A DNA stretch of 64,000 nucleotides from Plectrocnemia conspersa (Eukaryota > Arthropoda > Insecta > Trichoptera > Polycentropodidae), in assembly GCA_009617715.1 (NCBI GenBank), contig VTFK01000264.1, positions 62,001 through 126,000 of the forward strand. Reading direction: 5' to 3'. How positions within the stretch are numbered: position 1 is the first letter of the stretch; the number at the start of each line of letters is the position of its first letter. The notes beneath the pieces were generated by a model that was not told the DNA's origin, did no database searches, and saw nothing but the letters and a program-made list of their open reading frames with translations. The position numbers were made by a program, and so were the translations under genes. This document shows, one piece after another, positions 36,105 to 46,077 of the stretch.

Positions 36105-37083
36105 CAGGCAGGCCCTCTACTTTCTCACATAATTGGTTCCTGAAAATGTGTGGGAATGCGAATGTACAAAAGTCGAGGGAAGTAAAAAAAATTGAAATTG
36201 TGTGTATTTTAAAATATTTATTTATCAAGTAAATATAAGGTGTTTAAGAGAGACACGTTTAAGTGGGGTTTGCGGGTGTTTCCTTTGAAAAGTTATCAAG
36301 AGTTAACTGTTTTCCACTAGTCTTTTTCTTTTCATCATATAGTATTTTATAACATGCTATGTTTTTATTGATCGCCCCACGCACTTGAGATAAACGTTCT
36401 CCATTGGGATCACAATCTTCCATAATATTTAAAAATTTGGCAAGGTGCGTCAAGGCTTCATTCATATTTTTCATTGTTAAAGAGTTTTCCAAAATAAGCC
36501 TGTCTCATCTACATTAAATATTTGGCTAGAGGAATATTCTACATCTTCAATAATTTTGGATAATTAGGAAATAAATTCTTTTGCAGCATCTTTATCCGCA
36601 TCAACCGATTCTCCAGTAAATTAAATATTATGAAAAGAATACCTCATTTTAAAATTGTAAAACCAACCGTTACTTGCTTGAAAAACCGTGTTAAAATATT
36701 TTTTAAATCTAGCCTTCCAATCTTTGTGCAAACTAAGAGCTTTTGCTTGAATAATTGAAATACTCAGAGGGACATCATTTTGATGTTGGTCATCGATCTA
36801 CGATGACAAAAATTTTCCATTTCATCCATGTTTTTTTTTCTGTGTTTTTTTGGAAACATATCATTTAAGATTGTGGAAATATATCTTTATTTTCCACAAT
36901 TTTGAACGTATTCTTTAATTATATTTTTATTTTGCAAAATTGAACATATCGTAGACCTGTTTGTATCATACGAACGTCCGATTGAAGCAAAAGATTCATC
37001 GCTATCAAAAGGTTTTTAAAAAAAAAATGTTTTTTTTTTAAATGTGCGAAATAGCGAATTGTGCGAAAGTCGAGGGCCGCCTG
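36105..37083 (-). mobile_element. Tigger/pogo transposon, internally deleted, 979 bp
   Basis: Ends CAGGCAGGCCCTCTACTTTC and GAAAGTCGAGGGCCGCCTG are inverted to each other, with TA on both sides (36103-36104, 37084-37085). Inside is a minus-strand Tigger-type transposase lacking most of its catalytic core. Full-length Tigger elements exceed 2 kb, so this is a deletion derivative that kept both coding ends. Confidence 0.93.
36259..37010 (-). pseudogene. Tigger (CENPB/DDE_1-type) transposase, core deleted
   Basis: Minus-strand order: SDESFASIGRSYDTNRSTIC then SILQNKNIIKEYV (pipsqueak-type helix-turn-helix), DLKNILTRFFKQ or, in another frame, FQASNGWFYNFKMRYSF and GESVDADKDAAKEFI (CENPB-type HTH), and QIFNVDETGLFWKTL with the first catalytic Asp. 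The frame then passes directly to LTMKNMNEALTHLAKFLN and the C-terminus KQLTLDNF...PANPT-stop at 36259. The remaining DDE residues are lost in the deletion between FWKTL and the tail. Confidence 0.9.
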
Positions 37084-37085
37084 TA

Positions 37086-37440
37086 TCTCCAACCAAAACT
37101 TTCTTACAAATTAAACACGTTTATTTTTCCAAGCTAATAATACTTTTGAATCATAATGGTAAATAGTATGAATCGCATTTTATTGCTATAATGTTTCTAT
37201 TTTCTTGTTACATTTCCACTATTTTATATCAGCATCAGTAGTGGATTTTCTCTTGTAACCAGTCAAAAAAATATTCATTCTATTTTACAAGCCATGTATC
37301 TTTACTTTTTGAATACTATAAACGGACTGTTTAGAACAATTTGTTTCACGTTTTTCTATATAATGTATGATGATAATCGTGAATATGAGCGAGAGCGAGT
37401 ATAGAAGGGCAAATTTTAATTGAGTGACGCCAAGCGTGAG
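37086..37440. other. AT-rich, no gene seen
   Basis: Lies between the Tigger element and the promoter-like segment of the exon at 37732. Nothing supportable. Confidence 0.45.
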
Positions 37441-37731
37441 GTTACCTAAGAGCCGAATACTCTCCCTCTCATATCGCTGTTTTTTTAAATACACACACCA
37501 ACACTACATAACACACGTAACTCTCTTTCGTCAAAAGCTTGTCGTTCGAATCGCTGAAGTGCAAGTGTAATAAGCATGAGTGAATCAAACAATCATTCAA
37601 AATGAACACATTTGCGTTCAAAACATTGTTGCTCATCGAACTAAAGGACTATCGATAGGACGCGAGGCGTGTCAATAGTGTTGTGATACACGCACGTGTG
37701 GAGTTTGTCACAACAACCATCGTGGCCTTGT
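37441..37731 (+). promoter_or_regulatory. Promoter/5' leader with two overlapping uORFs
   Basis: From about 37480 the sequence becomes less AT-rich and has a pyrimidine/CA-rich character leading to the coding exon. Two upstream ORFs lie in the leader. The first runs 37576-37605 (nine codons and a TGA). The second runs 37602-37658 (MNTFAFKTLLLIELKDYR). The stop of the first overlaps the start of the second (AATGA). This arrangement suggests translational control of the main frame if both lie in the transcript. The transcription start was not located, and no TATA box stands out. Confidence 0.45.
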
Positions 37732-37845
37732 ATGGCTATGTACTACTACGCTAGCAAGTTGAACGAGGCGGCCTCCTGTAGCGGTTGCCACAGGAAGCCA
37801 CCGCAGCCGCCTACTCTGCCGCCCACCGTGGCCACATACTACCCG
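37732..37845 (+). CDS. First coding exon of an unrecognised host gene
   Basis: ATG at 37732 (second in-frame ATG at 37738) opens MAMYYYASKLNEAASCSGCH and continues RKPPQPPTLPPTVATYYP. The frame runs into a consensus donor CCG|GTAAGT at 37845/37846, in phase 0. The 38 codons are GC-rich, use many C- and G-ending codons, and include a CSGC pair and a proline-rich run, unlike anything nearby. The frame is open upstream to 37696, but without an ATG. No later exon is recognised before the window ends, so the first intron is probably over 26 kb, as in many developmental regulators. I do not recognise the protein. Confidence 0.75.
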
Positions 37846-38323
37846 GTAAGTATCCCTTCAATAGCCCTGAAAAAATACGCATTCATAATCCGTCCGAATA
37901 TTCAGACGGTTTTTTCAACTGCTTAAGCCATTATTTAATAGCATAAAATTTATTAGTCTCAAGAGCAATGTTTCCTTTAAGACAAAAGGGTCTCTGAGTG
38001 GAAAACCAAAAGACTAAGCAGACTATACCACCAAATGCGCCGCATTATATTTATAACTTTAATTTTATCCATGTTATATATTCCACTTTTATCTTACCGA
38101 TTCGATGTGAACTTTTCGATATAAATTGCGTTTTAAATAATCTAATTTCCATTCATTTCATGTTTTACCGACAGCGAATTCATATTTGGAATTAGATAAA
38201 CAAATTACGTCGTTCGTATCACTGCGATAAATAAAAATATTTCCGATTTTAACGTTTACAATTTGGGGTGACAATGACCTTTCTGTTGCAATTGATTAAA
38301 AAACCGCTGAAGTTAGAATTCAT
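37846..38323 (+). other. Start of the intron after the 37732 exon
   Basis: AT-rich sequence following GTAAGT. The exon frame continues open for about 27 codons into the intron by chance, then stops. No other feature is seen. Confidence 0.55.
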
Positions 38324-39223
38324 TACAACTATTTTTTACTTCTTGAGCAACTTGATGGAAAATTAAATTCATTTCGTGTTCGTTTGACATCTGAAAATTA
38401 AATGAAATTAAAAAATGTTATTTTTAATTAATTTAAAAAAAATTCTATCGTTTATAGCATGGTTTCCCAAACTATGTTCCGCTGAACTCTGGTGTTCCGC
38501 GTAGCCTAAATTGATATTTCACAAAAATTTGGAGCAAATTAAAAAAAATTTTAGTCTTGCTAATACATAAAAATTGTTCATAAATCTGATAAAAAAGCTT
38601 GAATATATGTGTTAAATATTCAACATGGATGTGTATAAATTTTGGAGGTAAAATTTTCATAAGTCGGTGATGTTTTTTTTTACTTTAATATTTTATCGAA
38701 TTTAAACAATATTTTTTTTTAATTATTCACACGATATTAGTACTTGTTATGCGAATCTTATTTATGTGACTTCATTTTTACGCAATTTTTTTGGTGCCAT
38801 GAATGCCACTTTTTACACAATTAATTCACGCAAATTCACTTGTGCGTGATTTTTATAAAAGATTTTTCAATCTTGGGATCCAATCTGTCAAATTTACAAA
38901 AAGTTTTGCGTTTTTATTTTACGTGTTAATTCCTGATACTAATTTATTGCGTTAAAACAGGATTGAGTGTATACTTTTGGAAATGTTAATTTGCATAAAA
39001 AATAATCGATTTTCTTGTACATTAATTTAGTTTGATAAACATAGTTTGGGAAACCATGCTATAAACGATAGAATTTATTTTTAAATTAATTAAAAATAAC
39101 TATAAAATTTAAATCAATAATATAAGACAACCTTTTTTAATTTAATTTAATTTTCAGAAGTCAAACGAACACGAAATGAATTTAATTTTCCATCAAGTTG
39201 CTCAAGAAGTAAAAAAAGTTGTA
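38324..39223. repeat. Large inverted repeat overlapping a hAT end
   Basis: The arm 38324-38478 is repeated in inverted orientation at 39039-39223, apart from an extra 30-odd bases in the right arm. The arm comprises about 125 bp of host flank (with CTTGAGCAACTTGATGG and CATTTCGTGTTCGTTTGA), the TSD GTTTATAG, and the first 21 bp of the hAT element (CATGGTTTCCCAAACTATGTT). The inverted copy therefore carries host flank and TSD into the interior of the element. Confidence 0.9.
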
Positions 39224-39421
39224 TTTTAAGAACAAAAATCATCAGAGTCATTAGAAGTTTTATTTATTAGTATTTTTATGTTTATTAAATAAATGATATT
39301 TATTTAATAACATTTTTAATTTTTATTTATACTGTTATGAATTACCCAACCTAAAAAGTGTTCCGCCAAAATTTTCAGATTTGTTTAGTGTTCCGTCGCT
39401 GAAAAAGTTTGAGAAACCCTG
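38458..39421. mobile_element. hAT element, 964 bp, internally rearranged
   Basis: Left end CATGGTTTCCCAAACTATG and right end GTTTGAGAAACCCTG (inverted CAGGGTTTCTCAAAC). The 8-bp duplication GTTTATAG lies at 38450-38457 and 39422-39429. GTGTTCCGC-type blocks occur near both ends. There is no transposase coding. Its middle contains an inverted copy of its own left flank and left terminus (39039-39223). Confidence 0.92.
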
Positions 39422-39429
39422 GTTTATAG

Positions 39430-40036
39430 AGTATGAAAAATTAAAATTATATAAAAATATAATTCAAATAATATGATTATAGTCCAGTAAATATATACAT
39501 ACTAATTATGCGATTGAAGATTGCTTAATTTAAATAAAATATGTTTCCTGGGAAAATTATATATGACCACAGTGAAATCCATATTACCATTTTACTTTTT
39601 ACACAAAAAAACAATAACATAAACATTGAGCTAGTTTTTACTCACTATATATCACTCCCATTAGTGCTTTATCTAAATTTACATATATTATACTTTTAGC
39701 AAATTATTTCTGCTACATTTTCTTTAATAAATTCATCATTAGTAAACCGATTCAATTTGTTTAGAAATGTAATTTGCTACCATATAATTTACCTTGACTA
39801 ATGAATGAAAAGTAATTTTTCATAATATTTGTTATTGAGATGTAAGATTTTCGCAATTTAACGTAATGCCTTTACTCTTCTTAATGAAAAATTTTATATT
39901 TTTTTGTGTTTTATTAAGAGATAATGTAAAAGCCATAATTCTGCTTTGTTAAATAAAAAAAACGCGTGTTGAACATTAGTATTTCGTTTTAATTGTTTCG
40001 ATCTCCTATTTTAAGTTTTAACGTTGTTGTAGCTGA
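39430..40036. other. AT-rich, no gene seen
   Basis: Between two hAT elements. No supportable feature. Confidence 0.45.
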
Positions 40037-40255
40037 GTGCGTGATTATTTTAAAGCAATTTATTATGTAACAAATACATTATCGAGCAATCCCTGTTCCA
40101 TGAATTCGAGCAGAAAAAATATTCAATTTTCAAGAACATTTATCATGTACAAGCGAGCCTTTGTCAATCGTGTTAAAAAAATTAAGCACACTTTTACAAA
40201 GCAAACTATTGGAAAAACTGTTCGTAACGTACGATGGCAAATTAAATGGTGCGAG
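40037..40255 (+). other. Open frame interrupted by the hAT insertion, unknown
   Basis: From just after a TGA the frame reads through MNSSRKNIQFSRTFIMYKRA and TIGKTVRNVRWQIKWCE up to the insertion. If the hAT and one copy of the TSD are skipped, it resumes at 40897 as NKLSTVSICLRCETHHIN and stops at a TAG near 40960. That gives about 94 codons open across the target site. There is no ATG at the beginning and no known family, so this may be a scrap of an older element or chance. Confidence 0.25.
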
Positions 40256-40888
40256 TAGGGATTCCGATCCCGGGATCCCGAACGATTTTCAATACCTGAT
40301 GAGTCCCGGGATTATAAAACATAATCCCGAATTTTTCGGATTGGTTGATTTATCAAGCACAATCGAATTATTATTGACAACATCGTTATATTTCGTGTAC
40401 AAACTTGCGCGAGTTGCACGTGTCATCTGTGAATTTTGAGGCTGTGAGTCTGAACGTGCTTTTTTTTCAGCAGCAGGCTGCTTAGGAACCAAAATCAGAT
40501 CAAGGCTAAATGATAAAACACTTGATGCTTTGATGTTACTTCGTGAGTTTTATTCAAAATAATGTTTTCAATTAATTGTGTCTATGAATGTACATACCTA
40601 TGTCAAAAGTTCATTTTTTTCTTCTCAAATAAATATATAAGACCTTCCCTTTTTTATTTTTATTATATTATTTTCTATTTTAAGTCCTAGACTAAAATTA
40701 TACGTACTTTATACATTGTACGTTATAAAAAACAGATGTAAAAATATATTGTATTATTCATTTTAAATTATTTTTATCGATAAAATAACATGAAAATTAT
40801 CCCGGGACTAGTCCCGGGATCCCGGGATCGACTAATTGCAATACCGAAATCCCGGGATCAAAATTTTGGCCTGGGATTGGAATCCCTA
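40256..40888 (+). mobile_element. hAT element, 633 bp, with GC-rich termini
   Basis: Left end TAGGGATTCCGATCCCGGGA, right end GGGATTGGAATCCCTA. The 8-bp duplication GGTGCGAG lies at 40248-40255 and 40889-40896. Both subterminal zones are built of repeated CCCGGGAT words. It retains the last part of a transposase gene, so it is a deletion derivative of a coding element. Confidence 0.93.
40460..40562 (+). pseudogene. hAT transposase C-terminal (dimerisation) remnant
   Basis: Plus-strand frame FSAAGCLGTKIRSRLNDKTL then DALMLLREFYSK and a TAA. This matches the conserved S-E-R-x-F-S-A-A-G ... R-x-R-L-x-x-x-x-x-x-A-L-x-x-L hAT C-terminus. The preceding residues (CEF...ESERAF) are visible with a frameshift in a poly-T run. 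Confidence 0.8.
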
Positions 40889-40896
40889 GGTGCGAG

Positions 40897-42240
40897 AATA
40901 AACTTTCAACTGTATCGATATGCCTTCGGTGTGAAACTCATCATATAAATATGAATAAATAGTATTTGGGATATTAAATATTTATTTATTTATTTCAAGA
41001 TTATGCACACTAATCAACAAACAATTAGCGTATGGTAAAATATTGATACTACATTTATTTAGCCGTAATTATTTTATTTACAATCGAGTATCATTTAATT
41101 TTGAATATGTATGACTCTTTTACGTTAAAGTAAATGTCACTCATATAATTAATTAGTATTTTATTGTATGCTTTAAATATTTAAGTGGTTCTATCATGGA
41201 TTAACACATCCAATTATATTATTATAAATAATATAACATTGACCCCGACATTATGAATTATGTTTGAAATTACTTAACACTGAGCTAAGTATTCATGAAC
41301 ATAAAAAAATATAAAAATATTATGCTTCTAGTTATTATTTATTAACCAATGTATGTCTCTTTATATAGTATTTTATTCAAAAAAAGTTATTGTTGAATTA
41401 AACAGTCAATAAATAAAGTGATTCGGCAAATCAATAATCTTTCTAATGCCATGAGATTATTTTGTTGCGATCACTTATGCAACAAAATAATATTACAATA
41501 CTATTTAAGTATATATGTAGAAACGTTTAAAATTATTATCACTTAAATATCTTTCTTAAAAACGGCTAAAATAAATATATTTCTATTTAACGTCGACGAG
41601 AATGCCTTTACAATATGTGAATCGTATTTCTAATAACATTTAATTATTAGATCAAAATTTAAATTTTAGCAATAGTATCATACATCATTGTATTTTTACT
41701 TTGCATGAAAATGTTAGTTTTCTGATAAAGAAAAAATAATTTAATTGTGACAACCATAGCACTTAAATATTCAACTGCCGTAAATGGTGTTCAAATGACC
41801 GTAAACAGTATCCTTGGTTATAAAAGCCCTTGACAAGTATTTAACACTTAGCATATATTTTTTTCATTCTAAAAATAGGTGACATTGTAGTGACATACTG
41901 CGCAAAGTTACTTTGGCATATAAATAAGCGATTAATATTTATAAATAGTACCTTCGAAGGTCAGTTATGAGGTACAAACATCTCTTTGGTCTTAATCTTT
42001 GAAGCGAAAGCTAGTTTTCATTATATTCTGAAAAAAATACCATCCACCTTATTGAATAATTTATATATTGCACATTTAAATTATCCTCATTGAATAATTC
42101 ATTTTGTGTTACTTATACAGACTTCTAAAGCACCAGTTAGTCAAAATATCAACTAACGATAATCGACTTATTAAATATTAATTATAAGTTAAGCACAAGT
42201 ATGCAATATAAACGATTCGTTACATTTTAATAATTTGTAT
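40897..42240. other. AT-rich, no gene seen
   Basis: Apart from the resumed open frame to about 40960, only AT-rich sequence with short TTTA repeats (40981-41000). Confidence 0.45.
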
Positions 42241-42249
42241 ATAAAATAC

Positions 42250-43030
42250 ACTACACGAACTGTCATGGTATTTATTTTTATATGATAAAGTTGATTCGTT
42301 ATAAATGATTATTGTGAAACAATTTTGATTCAGTCCACATACAGTTATATATTCGCAAAGTTCTTGTAGCTTTGAACTCTGGATTCTGGTCGTCGTAACT
42401 GGACCAGCAGCTCCAATTGGTTAAGAGTTCAAATGAATATAGTGTGATGGATGTTATTAATGATGTGCTGTCGGAAGCGAGTTTTTAATTGAAGTGCTTT
42501 GTATCCGGTTTTATACATTTGGCCTACCTGAGAGAGACTTAGTGCTCGCCCACTTTTCGTTGCGATTCCTAATTATGAAGATTTCAATGTGTAATTGGAC
42601 TTCTTATTACCCGTTTTTTAGTGTTTGATATATAATGGACTGATATTATATGAAGGGGGGTGCTAATTTATTTTTATAAGTAATGTATAATATGCAAGTA
42701 ATGTAAACGTATAGTTGTTTATTTTTATACAATTAAATTTAATTAGTTATAAATGATTATTCTTAAACTTAAAGATAGTGTATGTACAGTTATATATAAG
42801 TGAAGTCCTTGTAACTTTGTCTGCTTTGAACTCTTTCTGGATTCTGGACGTTGTAACTGGAACAGCAACTTCACTTGGTTTCAAGTTCATATTAACTTTC
42901 GTGTATCTAAGTTAGGGAACTCAGGTAAATGTTTTTAATGAGGTGTTGTCAAAAGCGAGTTTCGAATTGAAGTATGCGAATAAAAAAGGTGCTATGTATT
43001 CCTTTTATACGTTGGCATGAGGGAAGTATG
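42250..43030 (-). repeat. Tandem duplication of a unit with TATA boxes
   Basis: Two diverged copies (about 42250-42550 and 42690-43030). They share, on the plus strand, AGTTATAAATGATTATT-type text, ACAGTTATATA, TTTGAACTCT, GGATTCTGG followed by CGT-x-GTAACTGGA, GCGAGTTT and CCTTTTATAC-like text. On the minus strand each copy begins with TATAAAA (42509-42515 and 43013-43019) followed by the same ordered blocks, as expected of two duplicated transcription units or regulatory modules. The left copy also folds with TTTGAACTCT against AGAGTTCAAA. Confidence 0.65.
42747..42890 (-). CDS. Possible small peptide frame in the right-hand unit
   Basis: About 123 bases below the TATAAAA at 43013-43019, an ATG opens 47 codons: MNLKPSEVAVPVTTSRIQKE, then FKADKVTRTS and on to a TAA at 42747. 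It has no signal peptide or known motif. In the left-hand unit the homologous text lacks the ATG and is frameshifted, so coding is not conserved. A non-coding transcript is an equal possibility. Confidence 0.15.
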   Translation of the reverse strand: MNLKPSEVAVPVTTSRIQKEFKADKVTRTSLIYNCTYTIFKFKNNHL

Positions 43031-43860
43031 GCACTACACATTTAATTAAATATTTTATTTACACCTACTACAAAAAAAAAGTTATCATACATTCGAATAT
43101 TAATAAGTATTTTTATTTTTGAACAACAGATTAAACTAAATACGATTTGCGCGGTCAAGATAAAAAAAAAACCTTTTAACGCAAAGTTATAATAATCACA
43201 ACTTGTTATTTGTTGTTAGTGATAATATGTTTGTCGATATACTTATTAAGTTCTACAATTAGTATTTAACTTTGAAAATATACATATTAGTTGTTGATAA
43301 AAAGTTTATAAAAAAAATATCGGGACAAATCTATAATATTATTGATGATTTGTATCCATCCATAATAAAATATTATTATGTCATTAGAATATACACCTAC
43401 TATTATGTCATTAAAATATAAAAAAAAATTCTTAGCTGTATCATTTATTTTTAAAATAAATTATAACTACAATTCAATCTTTCTATTCAATATGGAGCTT
43501 AAGTCTCGAATTATACGGATTTATATTTTCTGGAATTAAACTTTCTAACTGTAACTAACCATTCCCAACTAAACGAACGCGAGAGCAAAACTTTGCTTTA
43601 TGATCAACTTTTTAATTGTAATATTTATAATTTTAATACAGAAAAGCATTCCTATATGTATTATATATAAATAATTTCTAAGAATGGCGGAAAGTTAAGA
43701 AGTCCACTTTGTTACCTTATCCTCTAAGAAACATCCAGATCATTCATACGAACAAAAGTGTCGGTCAATTAAAACACAGGATGCGAACAACTGAAGTTGA
43801 AAGCCGTTATAATAAAAATATTGCTACTCAATAAAAATTATATCGCTTCGACGTTATATT
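43031..43860. other. AT-rich, no gene seen
   Basis: No supportable feature between the tandem unit and the Cys-rich transposon-like region. Confidence 0.45.
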
Positions 43861-44990
43861 CTCAAAGCAATCTTTCATATGAATTTTTGCGGACACTGTA
43901 ATTCCGGACAGGATTAATGCGAACACTGATTATTTCGGACATAGATAATTCCAGACAAAAAAATATTTTTAATATAATATTTATGGCTGATTCAAGGTTT
44001 AGGTATGTGATGTGCTTCTTATTTTTCTTTGAACACCTCGAAACGTTTGTCATGCAGAAATAGCAATCATTGATGTGATCCTTTAGATTTCTCCGAACCA
44101 TCGGAACTGCAAACAATATAGCTTTGTGTGAATCTCGTAGCCAACCCCTAAAAGTTCACTTTAAATAAAGTTCATATGTCTTTTTCTCTAAAAGCGTCAT
44201 TATTTTTCTCCGAAAATCTGATATAAGCCCACCGCACGTATAACAAAAAGACTGTTTTTGCACTTTCGAGACATTTTTTACAAGTTGTTTCCACTGTTTA
44301 CTAGCAAAAACACATAAAAACACGTTCTCAGTTAAAGAGAGGTTAGAAAAGTGATAAATTTGAGCCAAGCATTGCCATAAAAATGGTCAGAATCGGTGCT
44401 GCTTCCCGAAAAAAATTAAGTTACAAACATTTTACAAAAATTTAAATTTCACAAAAACCTGACGTGCTAGAAATAATGTTTTTCCATTTCTAAAATCAGC
44501 GCATTTTTTATCGGAATCAGCTATTTACGTTAAAGGGACAAAAATGGTGTTGACCAGTGTAATTTCCTATTTTCATTGATTTATTGAAATGCATCATACT
44601 CCGACGCTACTATTTATTTTATAATTCAACATTTGTTAAACTTATGATATTTAACTTGAAATATCAAGATAATTTATAAAAAAAAATATTAAAGTTTCGT
44701 AAAACTATGTAGTAATTGAACTAGACCATTTAGGCAAGACAATAGAAAAAGTTGTTGAAAGTTACGCAGGGGATTTATATTATTACATGTCACTACTATA
44801 TTTTATGAAGATCCTTTCGAACGGGTTTATACAAAAAATGCCGCTTTTAATAAAAGAAAAGGATAATTAGTTAATAATAAAAAATATTTTTTATTCGAAG
44901 AAACCATTTTTGGAAAAATCAGTGTCCAGAATGATTGTGTCCGGAATAATCCAGTACGGAAAAATCCGAGTATCGCGAATACTATATTTT
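43861..44990 (-). mobile_element. Transposon-like unit with repeated GGACA subterminal motifs
   Basis: The left side carries spaced words GCGGACACTG, ATTCCGGACAG, GCGAACACTGATT, TTTCGGACATA and TTCCAGACA within 43885-43960. The right side carries inverted counterparts (CAGTGTCCAGAATG, GTGTCCGGAATAATCC, ACGGAAAAATCCG) within 44920-44970. The interior has a minus-strand decayed protein. Clustered, roughly evenly spaced subterminal motifs in opposite orientation are typical of DNA transposon ends. Exact ends and TSD were not resolved and the superfamily is unknown. Confidence 0.55.
43870..44370 (-). pseudogene. Decayed Cys/His-rich protein of a multicopy arthropod family
   Basis: The minus strand reads KQSFCYTCGGLISDFRRK then LLEKKTYELYLK and, after a gap, RGWLRDSHKAILFAVPMVRR followed by NLKDHINDCYFCMTNVSRCS and KKNKKHITYLNLESAI. 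The order C-Y-T-C-G-x-L ... K-x-A-Y-E-L-Y ... R-x-W-L ... F-A-V-P-M-V-W-R-E-P-K-D-H-x-x-D-C-Y-F-C ... Y-P-N-L-x-S-A is a recurrent multicopy family in arthropod genomes, usually annotated as uncharacterised. The segment between YELYLK and RGWLR, which normally holds further cysteines, is missing, and frames differ. Confidence 0.7.
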
Positions 44991-45565
44991 TTATGAAGTG
45001 TACAAGTGTATAAGTGTATTTTTTAGTGTACATAGTGACTTATTTCTTGTCATTTCATTTCATAATATTATTGTTTGCTCATCTATAGATTACAACTTAT
45101 CCATTGCGTATTTCTTAATTGCTTGTAAAATTTCTCATTTGCTACACAAAATTGTGGCAAATAAATATAATTTTTGGGCGTGTAAATTATCATCAAGTAA
45201 TATATAATAATCATAATGAAATGCTTAGTTTACATATAATATCCTTCAGCATAAAAAATATGTTGCAACAATATGTCGTACAACCATAAGACTTTTTTGA
45301 TTAAAATAAAACATTCTGCCTGTTTAATCTTAGCGACGATATAGACCAATTTTCGGGAACAAAATAATAAATATGATGTAACATTTTTGCGAATCAGACA
45401 AAATATACACACGGATTCCCTATGTATGATTATAGTTTTTGAGGATTGTATGTAATGTATCATATTATACTCTTACAGTCTTATTGATCCTCTCTTAAAT
45501 TTTGTATAGGATCATGATTTTTTCTTAAATGTAATATACAAAAATCTTTATAAAACTTTGTCCTA
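44991..45565. other. AT-rich, with dispersed repeat copy 2
   Basis: Holds the second copy of the short dispersed repeat (45233-45345). Open frames on both strands here have no known motif. Confidence 0.45.
45233..45345 (+). repeat. Short dispersed repeat, copy 2
   Basis: Same orientation as 8468-8560. Shares ATATCCTTCAGCAT and TTGATTAAAATAAAACATTC. Confidence 0.6.
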
Positions 45566-46077
45566 TTAACACTTTACCTACCGCTCACGGCGTCCTGAGT
45601 GTGCCGAAAGTTAAACACCGCAGACGCCAATTGGCGTCCTGTGTATGTGATCGTTTCCATATTAAATTAAAAATATATGTTTAGTGTTTTATTTGATTTT
45701 TTTTCAAGAAATGACTAAATAAATGTATGAATTTTCATTTTATTTTGAAAATTTTTTTTTTTAATTATATTTAGATAAATGCGAAGGTTTTATAAATATA
45801 TTTTATATTTCTTTCATCAGGCAATTTCACTACCAGACAAACTTATGTATCTTTTGATGTGGTCCGAATATTTTGACAAATTTTTCTAGACATGTTATAA
45901 ATGTAACAATGCATCAATTCAAGACAATATTAAGTGGTTCTCAACATGTGGTTCACCGGAAATAGAAATTAATTATTACATTTCCTTATTATTAGATTTT
46001 AAAATTGATTGATGATTTTAAAATTATAAACGCAAGTAATCTAGGAATTTAAATAAAAATAATTTAAATTGAGTTAA

